From Pseudomonas protegens (GTDB lineage: Bacteria > Pseudomonadota > Gammaproteobacteria > Pseudomonadales > Pseudomonadaceae), in the NCBI RefSeq assembly GCF_003363755.1, contig NZ_CP031396.1, forward strand, positions 4,806,501 through 4,870,500: a stretch of 64,000 bases of DNA. The letters run 5' to 3'. Positions 32,339-41,159 of the stretch are shown here, one piece after another (position 1 is the stretch's first letter; every line of letters starts with the position of its first letter). The notes beneath the pieces are model-generated. The model saw only the letters and a program-made list of their open reading frames with translations, was not told the origin of the DNA and ran no database searches. The position numbers and the translations under genes are program-made.

Positions 32339-35041
32339 TCAGATGCTCAGGCGGGTCATTTCGATAGTCGGTTCATGGCTGACACTCAACTGTTCGACGA
32401 TCGCATCCTGCAAGCGGCTGCACAGCTGGGGGTCGGAAAGGGGCTGGTTGTGCGCATCGGTGATGAAGAACACGTCTTCCACGCGCTCGCCCAGGGTGGC
32501 GATCTTGGCATTCTGCAGCGACAGGTCGAACTCCAGGAAGATCTTGCCGATCCGCGCCAGCAGGCCTGGGCGATCCGGGGCACTGAGCTCCAGCACGGTG
32601 ACCGGGCGCTGGGCGTCGTTGTGGATGGTCACTTCGGGGGCGAAGGCAAAATGCTTGAGTTGGCGCGGCACCCGGCGCTGGATGATGGTCGGGTAGTCGT
32701 CGGGGTTGCGCAGGGCATCGGTCAGGCCCTTGCGGATCTGCTCGACCCGCTGCGGGTTGTTGCCGATGGACTCGCCGTCGTTGTCCAGGACGATGTAGGT
32801 GTCGAGGGTGAACTGGCTGCTGGAGGTGATGATGCGTGCGTCATGGATGTTCAGGTTGAGCTGGTCCATGGCGGCCACGGTCACCGCGAAGAAGTCGTGC
32901 TGGTCCGGGGCGTAGATGAAAATCTGGGTGCCGCCCTCGAACTCGCGCTGGGTGATTTCCTTGATCAGCACCAACGGGCCGCCGTCCGCCGGCTGCTGGA
33001 GGATCGCGTCGCTGTGCCAGGCCACATCGCCGGCGGTGTGGCGCAGGAAGTAGTCGTCCCCCAGTTGCGACCAGAGTTGTTCCACTTCGTCCGGGTCGGT
33101 GCCGTTGCGCACCAGGATGTCCAGGGCGGCGCTCTGGGTCTGGCGGATCTGCTCTTCGCGGTCCACCGGGTTTTCCAGGCCGCGGCGCAGGGCGCGCTTG
33201 GTTTCGGTGTAGAGCTGGCGCAACAGGCTGGCGCGCCAGGAGTTCCACAGGGTCGGGTTGGTGGCGTAGATGTCGGCGACCGTCAGCACGTAGAGATAGT
33301 CGAGACGGGTCTGGTCGACCACGGTCTGGGCGAAATCGTGGATCACCTGCGGGTCGGACAGGTCCTTGCGCTGGGCGGTGGTGGACATCACCAGATGGTT
33401 CTGCACCAGCCAGACGATCAGCCGGGTGTCCCATAAAGGCAGTTGGTGACGCACACAGAAGGCTTCGGCATCCACCGCGCCAATCTCCGAGTGGTCGCCG
33501 TGGCGGCCCTTGCCGATGTCGTGATACAGGCCGGCCAGGTAGATCAGCTCAGGCTTGGGCAGCTTGCCCATGAGCTTGCTGGCCAGGGGGAATTTCTCGG
33601 AGATCGGCGTGTACTGCATCTTGCGCAGGTGCTTGATCAGATTCAGCGTGTGGGCGTCCACGGTATAGATGTGGAACAGGTCGTGCTGCATCTGTCCAAC
33701 GATGAAGCCGAACTCCGGCAGGTAGCGTCCGAGGATGCCGTAGCGGTTCATCCGCCGCAGGTTGCGGTGGATGCCGATCTCGCACTTGAACAGCTCGATG
33801 AACAGGCTGGTGTTGCGGATGTCGTGGCGGAAGTCGTCGTCGATCAGGTGCCGGTGTTCGCGCAGCAGGCGGATGGTGTCGGCGCGCACGCCCTTGATCT
33901 CCGGGTGCTGGGCCATCAGCACGAAGATTTCCAGCATGGCGAACGGCGTGCGTTTGAACACGTTGTCGTTGATCGCCTCGATGTAGCCGTCGTGCAGTTG
34001 GAAGCGGGCGTTGATCGGCTGCGGCGGGGCTTCGTCCTCGGGGGCGAGGATCACCTCTTCGAAGTGCTGGATGATCAGGTCGCTCAACTGAGCGATGCTC
34101 ATCACCACCCGGTAGTACTGCTGCATGAAGCTTTCAATCGACTGTTTGACGTCTTCACCGCTGAAACCCAGTAGCTCGGCGATGGAGCGCTGGTGGTCCA
34201 GCAGCAGGCGGTCTTCGGCGCGGCCGGCGAGCATGTGCAGGGCGTAGCGGACCTTCCACAGGAACTCCTGAGAGGAGGCCAGCAGGGCGTTTTCGCTTTC
34301 CACCAGGAAGCCTTCGCCGGCCAGGGCTCGCAGATTCAGGGTGCCGTACTGGCGGCGGGCGACCCAGAGAATGGTCTGGATATCCCGCAGGCCGCCTGGG
34401 GAGCCTTTGACGTTGGGCTCCAGGTTGTATTCGGTGTCGTTGTACTTGTGGTGGCGGGCCTTCTGCTCGGCGTGCTTGGCCAGGAAGAAGTCCTTGCTCG
34501 GCCACATATGTGCGGTGCTGGTGACGTCCAGCATGCGCTGGCGCAGGCGCTCGGGGCCAGCGATGGTGCGGCTTTCCATCAGGTTGGTGATCACCGTCAG
34601 GTCGGCCCGGGCCTCCTCGGCGCATTCATCCACCGAACGCACGCTTTGCCCGACTTCCAGGCCGATGTCCCAGAGCAGGGTGAGAAAGCGTTCGATGGAG
34701 TCGCGAAAGATCTCGTGATCGGCGCTGTTCAGGAGGATCAGCAGGTCGATATCGGAATAGGGGTGAAGCTCGCCGCGGCCGTAGCCGCCGACCGCCACCA
34801 GGGCGATGTCGGCCTCGTTGCTCCAGGTGAACTGGTCCCAGGCCTTTTGCAGGATGTTATCGATGAACCAGGCGCGGTCCTCGATCAGCCGGCGGATTTC
34901 CCGTCCGCTGCGAAAGCGGTTGTCGAGCACTTCCCGTGCCTGACGGATGGCTTTCTTGAAGGCGGCGATGGGGCTGGCCTTCAGTGCCAGTTCCGCCTGG
35001 AACTGGCCACGGTCGAAGAGTTCGGGATCCACCTGCGGCAT
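32339..35041 (-). CDS. glnD: Bifunctional uridylyltransferase/uridylyl-removing enzyme GlnD
   Basis: GlnD senses glutamine and adds or removes UMP on PII proteins (GlnB/GlnK), controlling nitrogen metabolism. The 900-residue protein has the nucleotidyltransferase signature GGYGRGELHPYSDIDL at residues 85-100. An HD hydrolase domain follows with LYHDIGKGRHGDHSEIGA in the middle, and two C-terminal ACT domains (one around EFEGGTQIFIYAPDQHDFFA, one around VLELSAPDRPGLLARIG) probably bind glutamine. It lies 48 bases downstream of map on the same strand. Confidence 0.96.
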   Translation of the reverse strand: MPQVDPELFDRGQFQAELALKASPIAAFKKAIRQAREVLDNRFRSGREIRRLIEDRAWFIDNILQKAWDQFTWSNEADIALVAVGGYGRGELHPYSDIDLLILLNSADHEIFRDSIERFLTLLWDIGLEVGQSVRSVDECAEEARADLTVITNLMESRTIAGPERLRQRMLDVTSTAHMWPSKDFFLAKHAEQKARHHKYNDTEYNLEPNVKGSPGGLRDIQTILWVARRQYGTLNLRALAGEGFLVESENALLASSQEFLWKVRYALHMLAGRAEDRLLLDHQRSIAELLGFSGEDVKQSIESFMQQYYRVVMSIAQLSDLIIQHFEEVILAPEDEAPPQPINARFQLHDGYIEAINDNVFKRTPFAMLEIFVLMAQHPEIKGVRADTIRLLREHRHLIDDDFRHDIRNTSLFIELFKCEIGIHRNLRRMNRYGILGRYLPEFGFIVGQMQHDLFHIYTVDAHTLNLIKHLRKMQYTPISEKFPLASKLMGKLPKPELIYLAGLYHDIGKGRHGDHSEIGAVDAEAFCVRHQLPLWDTRLIVWLVQNHLVMSTTAQRKDLSDPQVIHDFAQTVVDQTRLDYLYVLTVADIYATNPTLWNSWRASLLRQLYTETKRALRRGLENPVDREEQIRQTQSAALDILVRNGTDPDEVEQLWSQLGDDYFLRHTAGDVAWHSDAILQQPADGGPLVLIKEITQREFEGGTQIFIYAPDQHDFFAVTVAAMDQLNLNIHDARIITSSSQFTLDTYIVLDNDGESIGNNPQRVEQIRKGLTDALRNPDDYPTIIQRRVPRQLKHFAFAPEVTIHNDAQRPVTVLELSAPDRPGLLARIGKIFLEFDLSLQNAKIATLGERVEDVFFITDAHNQPLSDPQLCSRLQDAIVEQLSVSHEPTIEMTRLSI

Positions 35042-35089
35042 CGATTGGCTTTCCTTTCTATCTATAAGGTCGGGACGCGGCGTTGTGGA

Positions 35090-35872
35090 TCAGGCAGATA
35101 CCCGAGGGATGGTGTCATCGCTGCGCAGGGTAAAGATCTCGTAGCCGGTTTCGGTCACCAGCAGGGTGTGTTCCCACTGTGCCGAGAGCTTGCGGTCCTT
35201 GGTGATGGCGGTCCAACCGTCGCCCAGTACCTTGGTGTCGGCCTTGCCCTGGTTGATCATCGGCTCGATGGTGAAGGTCATGCCGGCCTTGAGTTCCATG
35301 CCGGTGCCGGCGCGGCCGTAGTGCAGGATCTGCGGCTCTTCGTGGAATACCTTGCCGATGCCGTGGCCGCAGAATTCGCGCACGACCGAGAAGCCGTTCT
35401 TTTCCGCGTGCTTCTGGATCACTTCGCCGATGTCGCCCAGGCGGCAGCCCGGCTTCACCAGTTCGATGGCCTTGTACATGCATTCCTGGGTGATCTGCGA
35501 CAGGCGCTCGGCCCAGACTGGCACGGTGCCGACGTGGAACATGCGGCTGGTGTCGCCGTGGTAGCCGTCCTTGATCACGGTGACGTCGATGTTCAGGGTG
35601 TCGCCGTCCTTCAGGGGCTTCTCGTTGGGAATGCCGTGGCACACCACGTGATTGATCGAGGTGCAGATGGACTTGGGGAAACCCTTGTAGTTCAGCGGGG
35701 CTGGGATAGCGCCCTGCACGTTGACGATGTAGTCGTGGCAGATTCGGTCCAGTTCTTCGGTGGTGACACCGGGTTTGACATGCTCGGCAATCATTTCCAG
35801 GACTTCGGCGGCCAGTTTGCCGGCGACACGCATTTTGGCGATGTCCTCGGGAGTTTTGAGGGTGACGGTCAT
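35090..35872 (-). CDS. map: Methionine aminopeptidase, type I
   Basis: MetAP removes the initiator methionine from new proteins. The 260-residue protein is of the short type Ia without an N-terminal extension. It has ICTSINHVVCHGIPNEKPL, LNIDVTVIKDGYHGDTSRM (two metal-binding Asp), FCGHGIGKVFHEEPQI (metal His) and MTFTIEPM (metal Glu) in order. The ATG at 35872 gives the family start MTVTLKTPEDI; the same frame stays open for 900 bases upstream across rpsB antisense, which is a GC-driven shadow. It is divergent from rpsB, the classical arrangement in proteobacteria. Confidence 0.96.
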   Translation of the reverse strand: MTVTLKTPEDIAKMRVAGKLAAEVLEMIAEHVKPGVTTEELDRICHDYIVNVQGAIPAPLNYKGFPKSICTSINHVVCHGIPNEKPLKDGDTLNIDVTVIKDGYHGDTSRMFHVGTVPVWAERLSQITQECMYKAIELVKPGCRLGDIGEVIQKHAEKNGFSVVREFCGHGIGKVFHEEPQILHYGRAGTGMELKAGMTFTIEPMINQGKADTKVLGDGWTAITKDRKLSAQWEHTLLVTETGYEIFTLRSDDTIPRVSA

Positions 35873-36100
35873 ACAGGCTCTCTTGACGCTCAATGGCGCG
35901 ATATACACGGAATGGCTTGAAAACCTGCCCCTGCAAGGCTGGAATCGGTGAGGTTTTCGGAAGCCGCAAAGATGCGATTCTAACAGAGGCTCAGCGTAAA
36001 TCTGAGGTTCTGCTGGCGCTTGTCTCCATACAATGGTGCATTCAGGGCTGTTTCCAAGGTCAGGGCGAAAACTGCAAGGATCGACGGATGTGAATCCGGG

Positions 36101-36131
36101 TTCCGTTTTGGCCCTTGCTGTGGTATAAAAT
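36101..36131 (+). promoter_or_regulatory. Probable rpsB promoter
   Basis: A good -10 region (TATAAA at 36124-36129, overlapping TAAAAT at 36126-36131) is preceded by a weak TTCCGT at 36101-36106 (17-bp spacer). A GC-rich discriminator (GCGCCGC) follows, as in stringently controlled ribosomal promoters. Confidence 0.55.
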
Positions 36132-36134
36132 GCG

Positions 36135-36268
36135 CCGCTTTCCGGGGATGCCCCGAAAAGCTCAAACCCACACACGTGTCGACACGATGACCTGGGTGCC
36201 CTCAGCACATGCTGTTGGTTGGTCATTGGGATACGTGGAGGCCTAACCCGACTTATTAAGGAACTATC
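36135..36268 (+). ncRNA. rpsB leader RNA (t44-like, probable S2 autoregulatory site)
   Basis: A structured leader of about 130 nt lies between the promoter and rpsB, where E. coli has the t44/rpsB leader, a target of S2 feedback. Visible structure includes an ACGTGTCGACACG dyad (about 36174-36186) and a long-range pair ATGACC (36187-36192) with GGTCAT (36221-36226) enclosing CAGCA/TGCTG. AAGGA lies just before the start. Assignment is by position and dyads; the S2 role is inferred. Confidence 0.6.
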
Positions 36269-37006
36269 ATGTCCCAAGTCAACATGCGCGATATGCTGAA
36301 GGCCGGTGTGCACTTCGGTCACCAAACCCGTTACTGGAACCCGAAAATGGGCAAGTACATTTTTGGTGCGCGTAACAAGATTCACATCATCAACCTTGAA
36401 AAAACCCTGCCAATGTTCAACGAAGCTCTGACTTTCGTAGAGCGTCTGGCCCAGGGCAAAAACAAGATTCTGTTCGTCGGCACCAAGCGTTCCGCTGGCA
36501 AGATCGTTGCTGAAGAAGCAGCACGTTGCGGTTCGCCGTACGTCGATCACCGCTGGTTGGGCGGCATGCTGACCAACTACAAAACCATCCGTGCTTCCAT
36601 CAAGCGTCTGCGTGACCTTGAAGTGCAAGCAGAAGACGGCACCTTCGCCAAGCTGACCAAGAAAGAGGCGCTGATGCGCACTCGCGACCTGGAAAAGCTG
36701 GATCGTTCCCTGGGTGGTATCAAGGACATGGGCGGCCTGCCTGACGCACTGTTCGTGATCGACGTTGATCACGAGCGCATCGCGATCACCGAAGCCAACA
36801 AGCTGGGCATCCCGGTCATCGGCGTTGTCGATACCAACAGCAGCCCGGAAGGCGTTGACTACATCATCCCAGGCAACGATGACGCCATTCGCGCCATCCA
36901 GCTGTACATGGGTTCGATGGCTGACGCTGTGATCCGTGGTCGCAACAACGTTGCTGGCGGCACCGAAGTGTTCGAAGAAGCTGCAGCACCGGCGGCTGAA
37001 GCCTGA
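36269..37006 (+). CDS. rpsB: 30S ribosomal protein S2
   Basis: S2 is a 245-residue small-subunit protein, starting MSQVNMRDMLKAGVHFGHQT, the universal S2 signature. NPKMGKYIFGARNKIHIINL and FVGTKRSAGKIVAEEA are also family blocks. The C-terminal tail is Ala/Glu-rich (EEAAAPAAEA). Codon use is strongly biased as expected for a highly expressed gene. AAGGA lies eight bases upstream. It is followed by a very strong terminator and then tsf, so tsf is expressed by readthrough or by its own promoter. Confidence 0.99.
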   Translation: MSQVNMRDMLKAGVHFGHQTRYWNPKMGKYIFGARNKIHIINLEKTLPMFNEALTFVERLAQGKNKILFVGTKRSAGKIVAEEAARCGSPYVDHRWLGGMLTNYKTIRASIKRLRDLEVQAEDGTFAKLTKKEALMRTRDLEKLDRSLGGIKDMGGLPDALFVIDVDHERIAITEANKLGIPVIGVVDTNSSPEGVDYIIPGNDDAIRAIQLYMGSMADAVIRGRNNVAGGTEVFEEAAAPAAEA

Positions 37007-37035
37007 GTAACTGACGCTTAGCGTTTACTCAGTAC

Positions 37036-37064
37036 GCAAAAAGGGGGCTTGGCCCCCTTTTTGC
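37036..37064 (+). terminator. Terminator between rpsB and tsf
   Basis: A perfect 13-bp hairpin GCAAAAAGGGGGC / GCCCCCTTTTTGC has a TTG loop; the T-run is part of the stem, and the A-run makes it bidirectional. It probably lowers tsf relative to rpsB. Confidence 0.9.
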
Positions 37065-37209
37065 CAACTCGAAAATCATTTCGTCGTTGCGCCCCGACAG
37101 TTTCTGTAATGCGGGGCTGTTATGAAGTGAATTCGGGGCAGCGCCCAAGAATTGAACGCCCGTTCGATCGGGTGGAATGGTTGAAAACCTATCCAAGAGG
37201 ATTTTGAAA

Positions 37210-38076
37210 ATGGCAGAGATTACTGCAGCGTTGGTCAAAGAACTGCGCGAGCGTACCGGCGAAGGCATGATGGATTGCAAAAAGGCCTTGACCAAGGCCG
37301 GCGGCGACATCGAAAAAGCCATTGATGACATGCGTGCTTCCGGCGCCATCAAGGCTGCCAAGAAAGCAGGCAACGTGGCTGCTGAAGGTGCTATCGCCAT
37401 CAAGGACGACGGTAAAGCCGCTGTCCTGCTGGAAGTGAACTCGCAGACCGACTTCCTGGCTCTGCAGGACGACTTCAAGGCATTCGTTGCTGCCAGCGTT
37501 GAAAAAGCGTTCGCTGACAAACTGACCGACGCCGCTCCGCTGATCGAGGCTCAGGAAGCTGACCGTCTGATCCTGGTGGGCAAGACCGGTGAGAACGTCA
37601 ACATCCGTCGTCTGGCTCGCGTTGAAGGTGACGTGGTCGGTACTTACCTGCACGGTAACAAGATCGGTGTTGCGGTTGTCCTGAAGGGCGGCTCCGTTGA
37701 GCTGGCCAAAGACATCGCCATGCACGTAGCGGCAAGCAACCCTGAGTTCCTGCTGCCTTCGCAGGTTTCTGCCGAAGCCATCGAGCGCGAAAAAGCTGTG
37801 TTCCTGCAGCTGAACGAAGACAAGATGAAAGGCAAGCCAGCCGAAATCGTCGAGAAAATGATCGCTGGCCGTATCAGCAAGTTCCTGGCTGAAGCCAGCC
37901 TGGTTGAGCAAGCTTTCGTCAAGGATCCAGAAGTCACCGTAGGTGCTCTGGCCAAGAAAGGCGGCGCTGAAATCGTTTCCTTCACCCGTTTCGCAGTAGG
38001 TGAAGGCATCGAGAAGAAAGAAGACAACTTCGCTGAAGAAGTTGCTGCACAACTGGCTGCTGCCAAGCAACAGTAA
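37210..38076 (+). CDS. tsf: Translation elongation factor Ts
   Basis: EF-Ts is the nucleotide exchange factor for EF-Tu. The 288-residue protein starts MAEITAALVKELRERTGEGM, and has MDCKKALTKAGGD (UBA-like N-terminal domain) and the TDF motif in VNSQTDFLALQDDF that contacts EF-Tu. The ATG at 37210 follows AAGAGGAT by seven bases; an upstream frame to 37177 is rejected. Strong codon bias matches rpsB. A hairpin terminator follows. Confidence 0.99.
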   Translation: MAEITAALVKELRERTGEGMMDCKKALTKAGGDIEKAIDDMRASGAIKAAKKAGNVAAEGAIAIKDDGKAAVLLEVNSQTDFLALQDDFKAFVAASVEKAFADKLTDAAPLIEAQEADRLILVGKTGENVNIRRLARVEGDVVGTYLHGNKIGVAVVLKGGSVELAKDIAMHVAASNPEFLLPSQVSAEAIEREKAVFLQLNEDKMKGKPAEIVEKMIAGRISKFLAEASLVEQAFVKDPEVTVGALAKKGGAEIVSFTRFAVGEGIEKKEDNFAEEVAAQLAAAKQQ

Positions 38077-38100
38077 GACGGTTTTTCAACTGTCGCCCAG

Positions 38101-38134
38101 AAGAGGCTGCCCGCTCACGCGCGCAGCCTCTTTT
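38101..38134 (+). terminator. Terminator after tsf
   Basis: A perfect 10-bp stem, AAGAGGCTGC (38101-38110) and GCAGCCTCTT (38123-38132), is followed by TTC. It separates tsf from the pyrH-frr-uppS group. Confidence 0.85.
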
Positions 38135-38284
38135 CAAATGGGCAGGGCAATTTTGTTGCTTTACCTCGGAACCGGTTTACAAAGTCGTGTTCTGATGGCG
38201 CTGTGACAGCGTCAAGCTAGAGTGAACGCAGGCTGAAAACAGCCCGCAAAGAATTTTTAAAATACGCCGCAGGAGAGATTCGCA

Positions 38285-39028
38285 ATGGCTCAGCAGGGCA
38301 GTGGTTATCAAGCTCGCTATAAACGCATTCTACTCAAGCTTAGCGGCGAGGCCCTGATGGGCTCGGAAGAGTTCGGGATCGACCCCAAGGTGCTGGACCG
38401 CATGGCGCTGGAAGTTGGCCAACTGGTCGGCATCGGCGTCCAGGTAGGCCTGGTGATCGGTGGTGGCAACCTGTTCCGTGGCGCCGCCTTGAGTGCTGCC
38501 GGGATGGATCGGGTCACAGGTGACCACATGGGCATGCTGGCCACTGTGATGAACGCCCTGGCCATGCGCGACGCGCTGGAACGTGCGAATATCTCGGCCA
38601 TCGTGATGTCCGCTATTTCCATGGTGGGTGTGACCGATCACTATGACCGTCGCAAGGCCATGCGCCACCTGAACTCCAAAGAAGTGGTGATTTTCGCGGC
38701 CGGTACCGGCAACCCGTTCTTCACTACCGACTCCGCAGCCTGCCTGCGCGCCATCGAGATCGATGCCGATGTCGTGCTCAAGGCAACCAAGGTCGACGGT
38801 GTTTACACAGCAGACCCGTTCAAGGACCCACATGCCGAGAAGTTCGATCATCTGACTTACGATGAAGTGCTGGATCGCAAGCTGGGAGTGATGGACCTGA
38901 CGGCCATTTGCCTGTGCCGCGACCACAAGATGCCGCTGCGGGTATTCAACATGAACAAGCCCGGCGCCCTGCTGAATATCGTGCATGGTGGCGCTGAAGG
39001 AACCCTGATCGAGGAAGGCGAGCAATGA
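38285..39028 (+). CDS. pyrH: UMP kinase
   Basis: UMP kinase phosphorylates UMP to UDP, feeding CTP and UDP-sugars. The 247-residue amino-acid-kinase-fold protein has RILLKLSGEALMG at the start, VIGGGNLFRGA (the GG nucleotide loop), DHMGMLATVMNALAM and VFAAGTGNPFFTTDSAA-like ATP/UMP-site residues (IFAAGTGNPFFTTDSAACLR). The stop overlaps frr by four bases (ATGA). An AGGAGA site precedes the ATG. pyrH leads the frr-uppS-cdsA-dxr-rseP group. Confidence 0.98.
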   Translation: MAQQGSGYQARYKRILLKLSGEALMGSEEFGIDPKVLDRMALEVGQLVGIGVQVGLVIGGGNLFRGAALSAAGMDRVTGDHMGMLATVMNALAMRDALERANISAIVMSAISMVGVTDHYDRRKAMRHLNSKEVVIFAAGTGNPFFTTDSAACLRAIEIDADVVLKATKVDGVYTADPFKDPHAEKFDHLTYDEVLDRKLGVMDLTAICLCRDHKMPLRVFNMNKPGALLNIVHGGAEGTLIEEGEQ

Positions 39029-39582
39029 TCAACGAAATCAAGAAAGACGCTCAAGAGCGCATGAAGAAAACCCTGGAGTCTCTGGCGCATGCATTCGGCC
39101 AGATCCGCACCGGCAAGGCACACCCCAGCATTCTGGGCAGCGTGATGGTGCCTTACTACGGTACCGACACGCCGTTGAGCGGCGTTGCCAACGTGACCGT
39201 GAAGGACTCCCAGACCCTGCAGGTCGTGCCGTTCGAGCGCAACATGCTCGGAGCCATCGACAAGGCCATTGGCAGTGCCGGTCTCAACCTCAACCCGACC
39301 AACCTGGGCGAGCTGCTGCTGATCAAGATGGCGCCGCTGACCGAGGAAACCCGCAAGGGCTTCACCAAGCAGGCGCGCGCCGCAGCCGAAGATGCGCGGG
39401 TTGCCGTGCGCAACATCCGTCGCGACGCCCTTGGCGAGTTGAAGAAACTGACCAAGGACAAGGAAATCAGCGAAGACGAAGAGCGTCGTGGCAGCGCCGA
39501 AATCGACAAGTTGATCAAGGACTTTGAAGCTCAGATCGCCAAGGCGACTGAGGAAAAAGAAAAGGACTTGATGGCCGTATAA
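39025..39582 (+). CDS. frr: Ribosome recycling factor
   Basis: RRF splits post-termination ribosomes with EF-G. The 185-residue protein is full length, with the helical start MINEIKKDAQERMKKTLESL, domain II beta region, and the RRDALGELKKL helix of the three-helix bundle. The start overlaps the pyrH stop (ATGA), and uppS follows after 15 bases. Confidence 0.98.
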   Translation: MINEIKKDAQERMKKTLESLAHAFGQIRTGKAHPSILGSVMVPYYGTDTPLSGVANVTVKDSQTLQVVPFERNMLGAIDKAIGSAGLNLNPTNLGELLLIKMAPLTEETRKGFTKQARAAAEDARVAVRNIRRDALGELKKLTKDKEISEDEERRGSAEIDKLIKDFEAQIAKATEEKEKDLMAV

Positions 39583-39597
39583 GGGTCAGGCGTTTTC

Positions 39598-40353
39598 ATG
39601 GAAAAGACCAAGCAGTCCGTGTTGTCCTCGGTGCCGCGCCATGTGGCGATCATCATGGACGGTAATAACCGCTGGGCAAAAAAACGCTTTATGCCGGGTG
39701 TTGCCGGGCATAAAGCGGGCGTTGACGCGGTACGTGCAGTGATCGAAGTGTGCGCTGAGGCCAAGGTCGAAGTCCTGACCCTGTTTGCCTTTTCCAGTGA
39801 AAACTGGCAGCGCCCGGCCGATGAGGTCAGTGCCTTGATGGATCTGTTCTTCAAGGCGCTGCGGCGTGAGGCTAAGCGTCTTAACGAGAACAACATCAGT
39901 CTGCGGATCATTGGCGACCGTTCGCGTTTCCATCCCGAGTTGCAGGCGGCGATGCGCGAGGCGGAAGCGATTACCGCGGGCAGTGATCGTTTCATTCTGC
40001 AGATTGCTGCCAACTACGGCGGTCAATGGGATATCGCCCAGGCCGCCCAGCGCCTGGCGCGTGAGGTTCAGGCCGGTCACCTGCGGCCCGAGGACATCAC
40101 GCCGGGCCTGTTGCAGACCTGTCTGGCAACCGGCGACTTGCCGTTGCCGGACCTCTGCATCCGCACCGGTGGTGAGCATCGCATCAGTAATTTCCTGCTG
40201 TGGCAGCTGGCCTATGCCGAGCTGTATTTCTCCGACCTGTTCTGGCCGGACTTCAAACACGAAGCCATGCGCAACGCGCTGGCCGATTACGCATCTCGAC
40301 AGCGGCGCTTCGGTAAAACGAGCGAGCAGGTCGAGGCTGGAGCCCGGGTTTAA
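39598..40353 (+). CDS. uppS: Undecaprenyl diphosphate synthase (cis-prenyltransferase)
   Basis: UppS condenses eight isopentenyl diphosphates onto farnesyl diphosphate, making the lipid carrier for peptidoglycan and O-antigen. The 251-residue enzyme shows the catalytic motif IIMDGNNRWAKKR, GHKAGVDAVR, FAFSSENWQRP and LCIRTGGEHRISNFLLWQ, which binds diphosphate. Its TAA overlaps the cdsA ATG by one base. Confidence 0.97.
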   Translation: MEKTKQSVLSSVPRHVAIIMDGNNRWAKKRFMPGVAGHKAGVDAVRAVIEVCAEAKVEVLTLFAFSSENWQRPADEVSALMDLFFKALRREAKRLNENNISLRIIGDRSRFHPELQAAMREAEAITAGSDRFILQIAANYGGQWDIAQAAQRLAREVQAGHLRPEDITPGLLQTCLATGDLPLPDLCIRTGGEHRISNFLLWQLAYAELYFSDLFWPDFKHEAMRNALADYASRQRRFGKTSEQVEAGARV

Positions 40354-41159
40354 TGCTTAAACAACGAATCATTACTGCGCTGATCCTGCTGCCGATCGCC
40401 TTGTGCGGGTTTTTCCTGCTCGAAGGTTCGGGGTTTGCCCTGTTCATCGGTCTGGTGGTGAGCCTGGGGGCCTGGGAGTGGGCGCGCCTGGCGGGTTTCG
40501 AGGCGCAGCCGGCTCGGGTGGCTTACGCGCTGGTAGTGGCGACGCTGCTGTTCTTGATGCATCTGGTCCCGGGTGTTGCGCCTTGGGTGCTGGGTGCCGC
40601 GGTGTTGTGGTGGGGGTTGGCGACTTTCCTGGTGCTGACCTATCCGCGCACCAGTGAGCAATGGTCCGGGGCGGCCCCCAAGCTGCTGATCGGTCTATTG
40701 ATCCTGTTGCCGGCCTGGCAGGGCTTGGTGTTCATCAAGCAGTTGCCACTGGGCAATTGGTTGATCATGGCGGTAATGGTGCTGGTTTGGGGGGCAGATA
40801 TCGGTGCCTACTTCTCCGGCAAGGCCTTCGGCAAGCGCAAGCTGGCGCCACAGGTGAGTCCTGGCAAGAGCTGGGAGGGCGTCTATGGCGGCCTGGTATT
40901 GAGCCTGGTGATCACGGCAGTGGTCGGGCTGGTGCGTGATTGGTCCTTCGGACAGATCCTGTTGGGGCTGTTGGGTGCGGCCATTGTGGTCTTCATTTCG
41001 GTGGTCGGTGACCTGACCGAGAGCATGTTCAAGCGTCAGTCCGGCATCAAGGACAGCAGCAATCTGTTGCCGGGGCATGGCGGTGTGCTCGATCGGATCG
41101 ACAGTCTGACGGCGGCGATTCCGGTGTTTGCGGTGTTGCTGTGGATGGCTGCACTGTGA
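40353..41159 (+). CDS. cdsA: Phosphatidate cytidylyltransferase
   Basis: CdsA makes CDP-diacylglycerol from phosphatidate and CTP for all phospholipids. The 268-residue protein is largely membrane-embedded (at least six hydrophobic helices). The family signature is visible near the C-terminus (KRQSGIKDSSNLLPGHGG then VLDRIDSLTAA), following the cytosolic GADIGAYFSGKAFGKRKLAP loop. The ATG overlaps the uppS stop, and the stop overlaps the dxr GTG start. Confidence 0.96.
   Translation: MLKQRIITALILLPIALCGFFLLEGSGFALFIGLVVSLGAWEWARLAGFEAQPARVAYALVVATLLFLMHLVPGVAPWVLGAAVLWWGLATFLVLTYPRTSEQWSGAAPKLLIGLLILLPAWQGLVFIKQLPLGNWLIMAVMVLVWGADIGAYFSGKAFGKRKLAPQVSPGKSWEGVYGGLVLSLVITAVVGLVRDWSFGQILLGLLGAAIVVFISVVGDLTESMFKRQSGIKDSSNLLPGHGGVLDRIDSLTAAIPVFAVLLWMAAL

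Noticed and set aside
35873..36772. 900-base upstream extension of the map frame across the rpsB leader and gene
   Set aside because: It would overlap rpsB on the opposite strand; the ATG at 35872 gives the standard family N-terminus.
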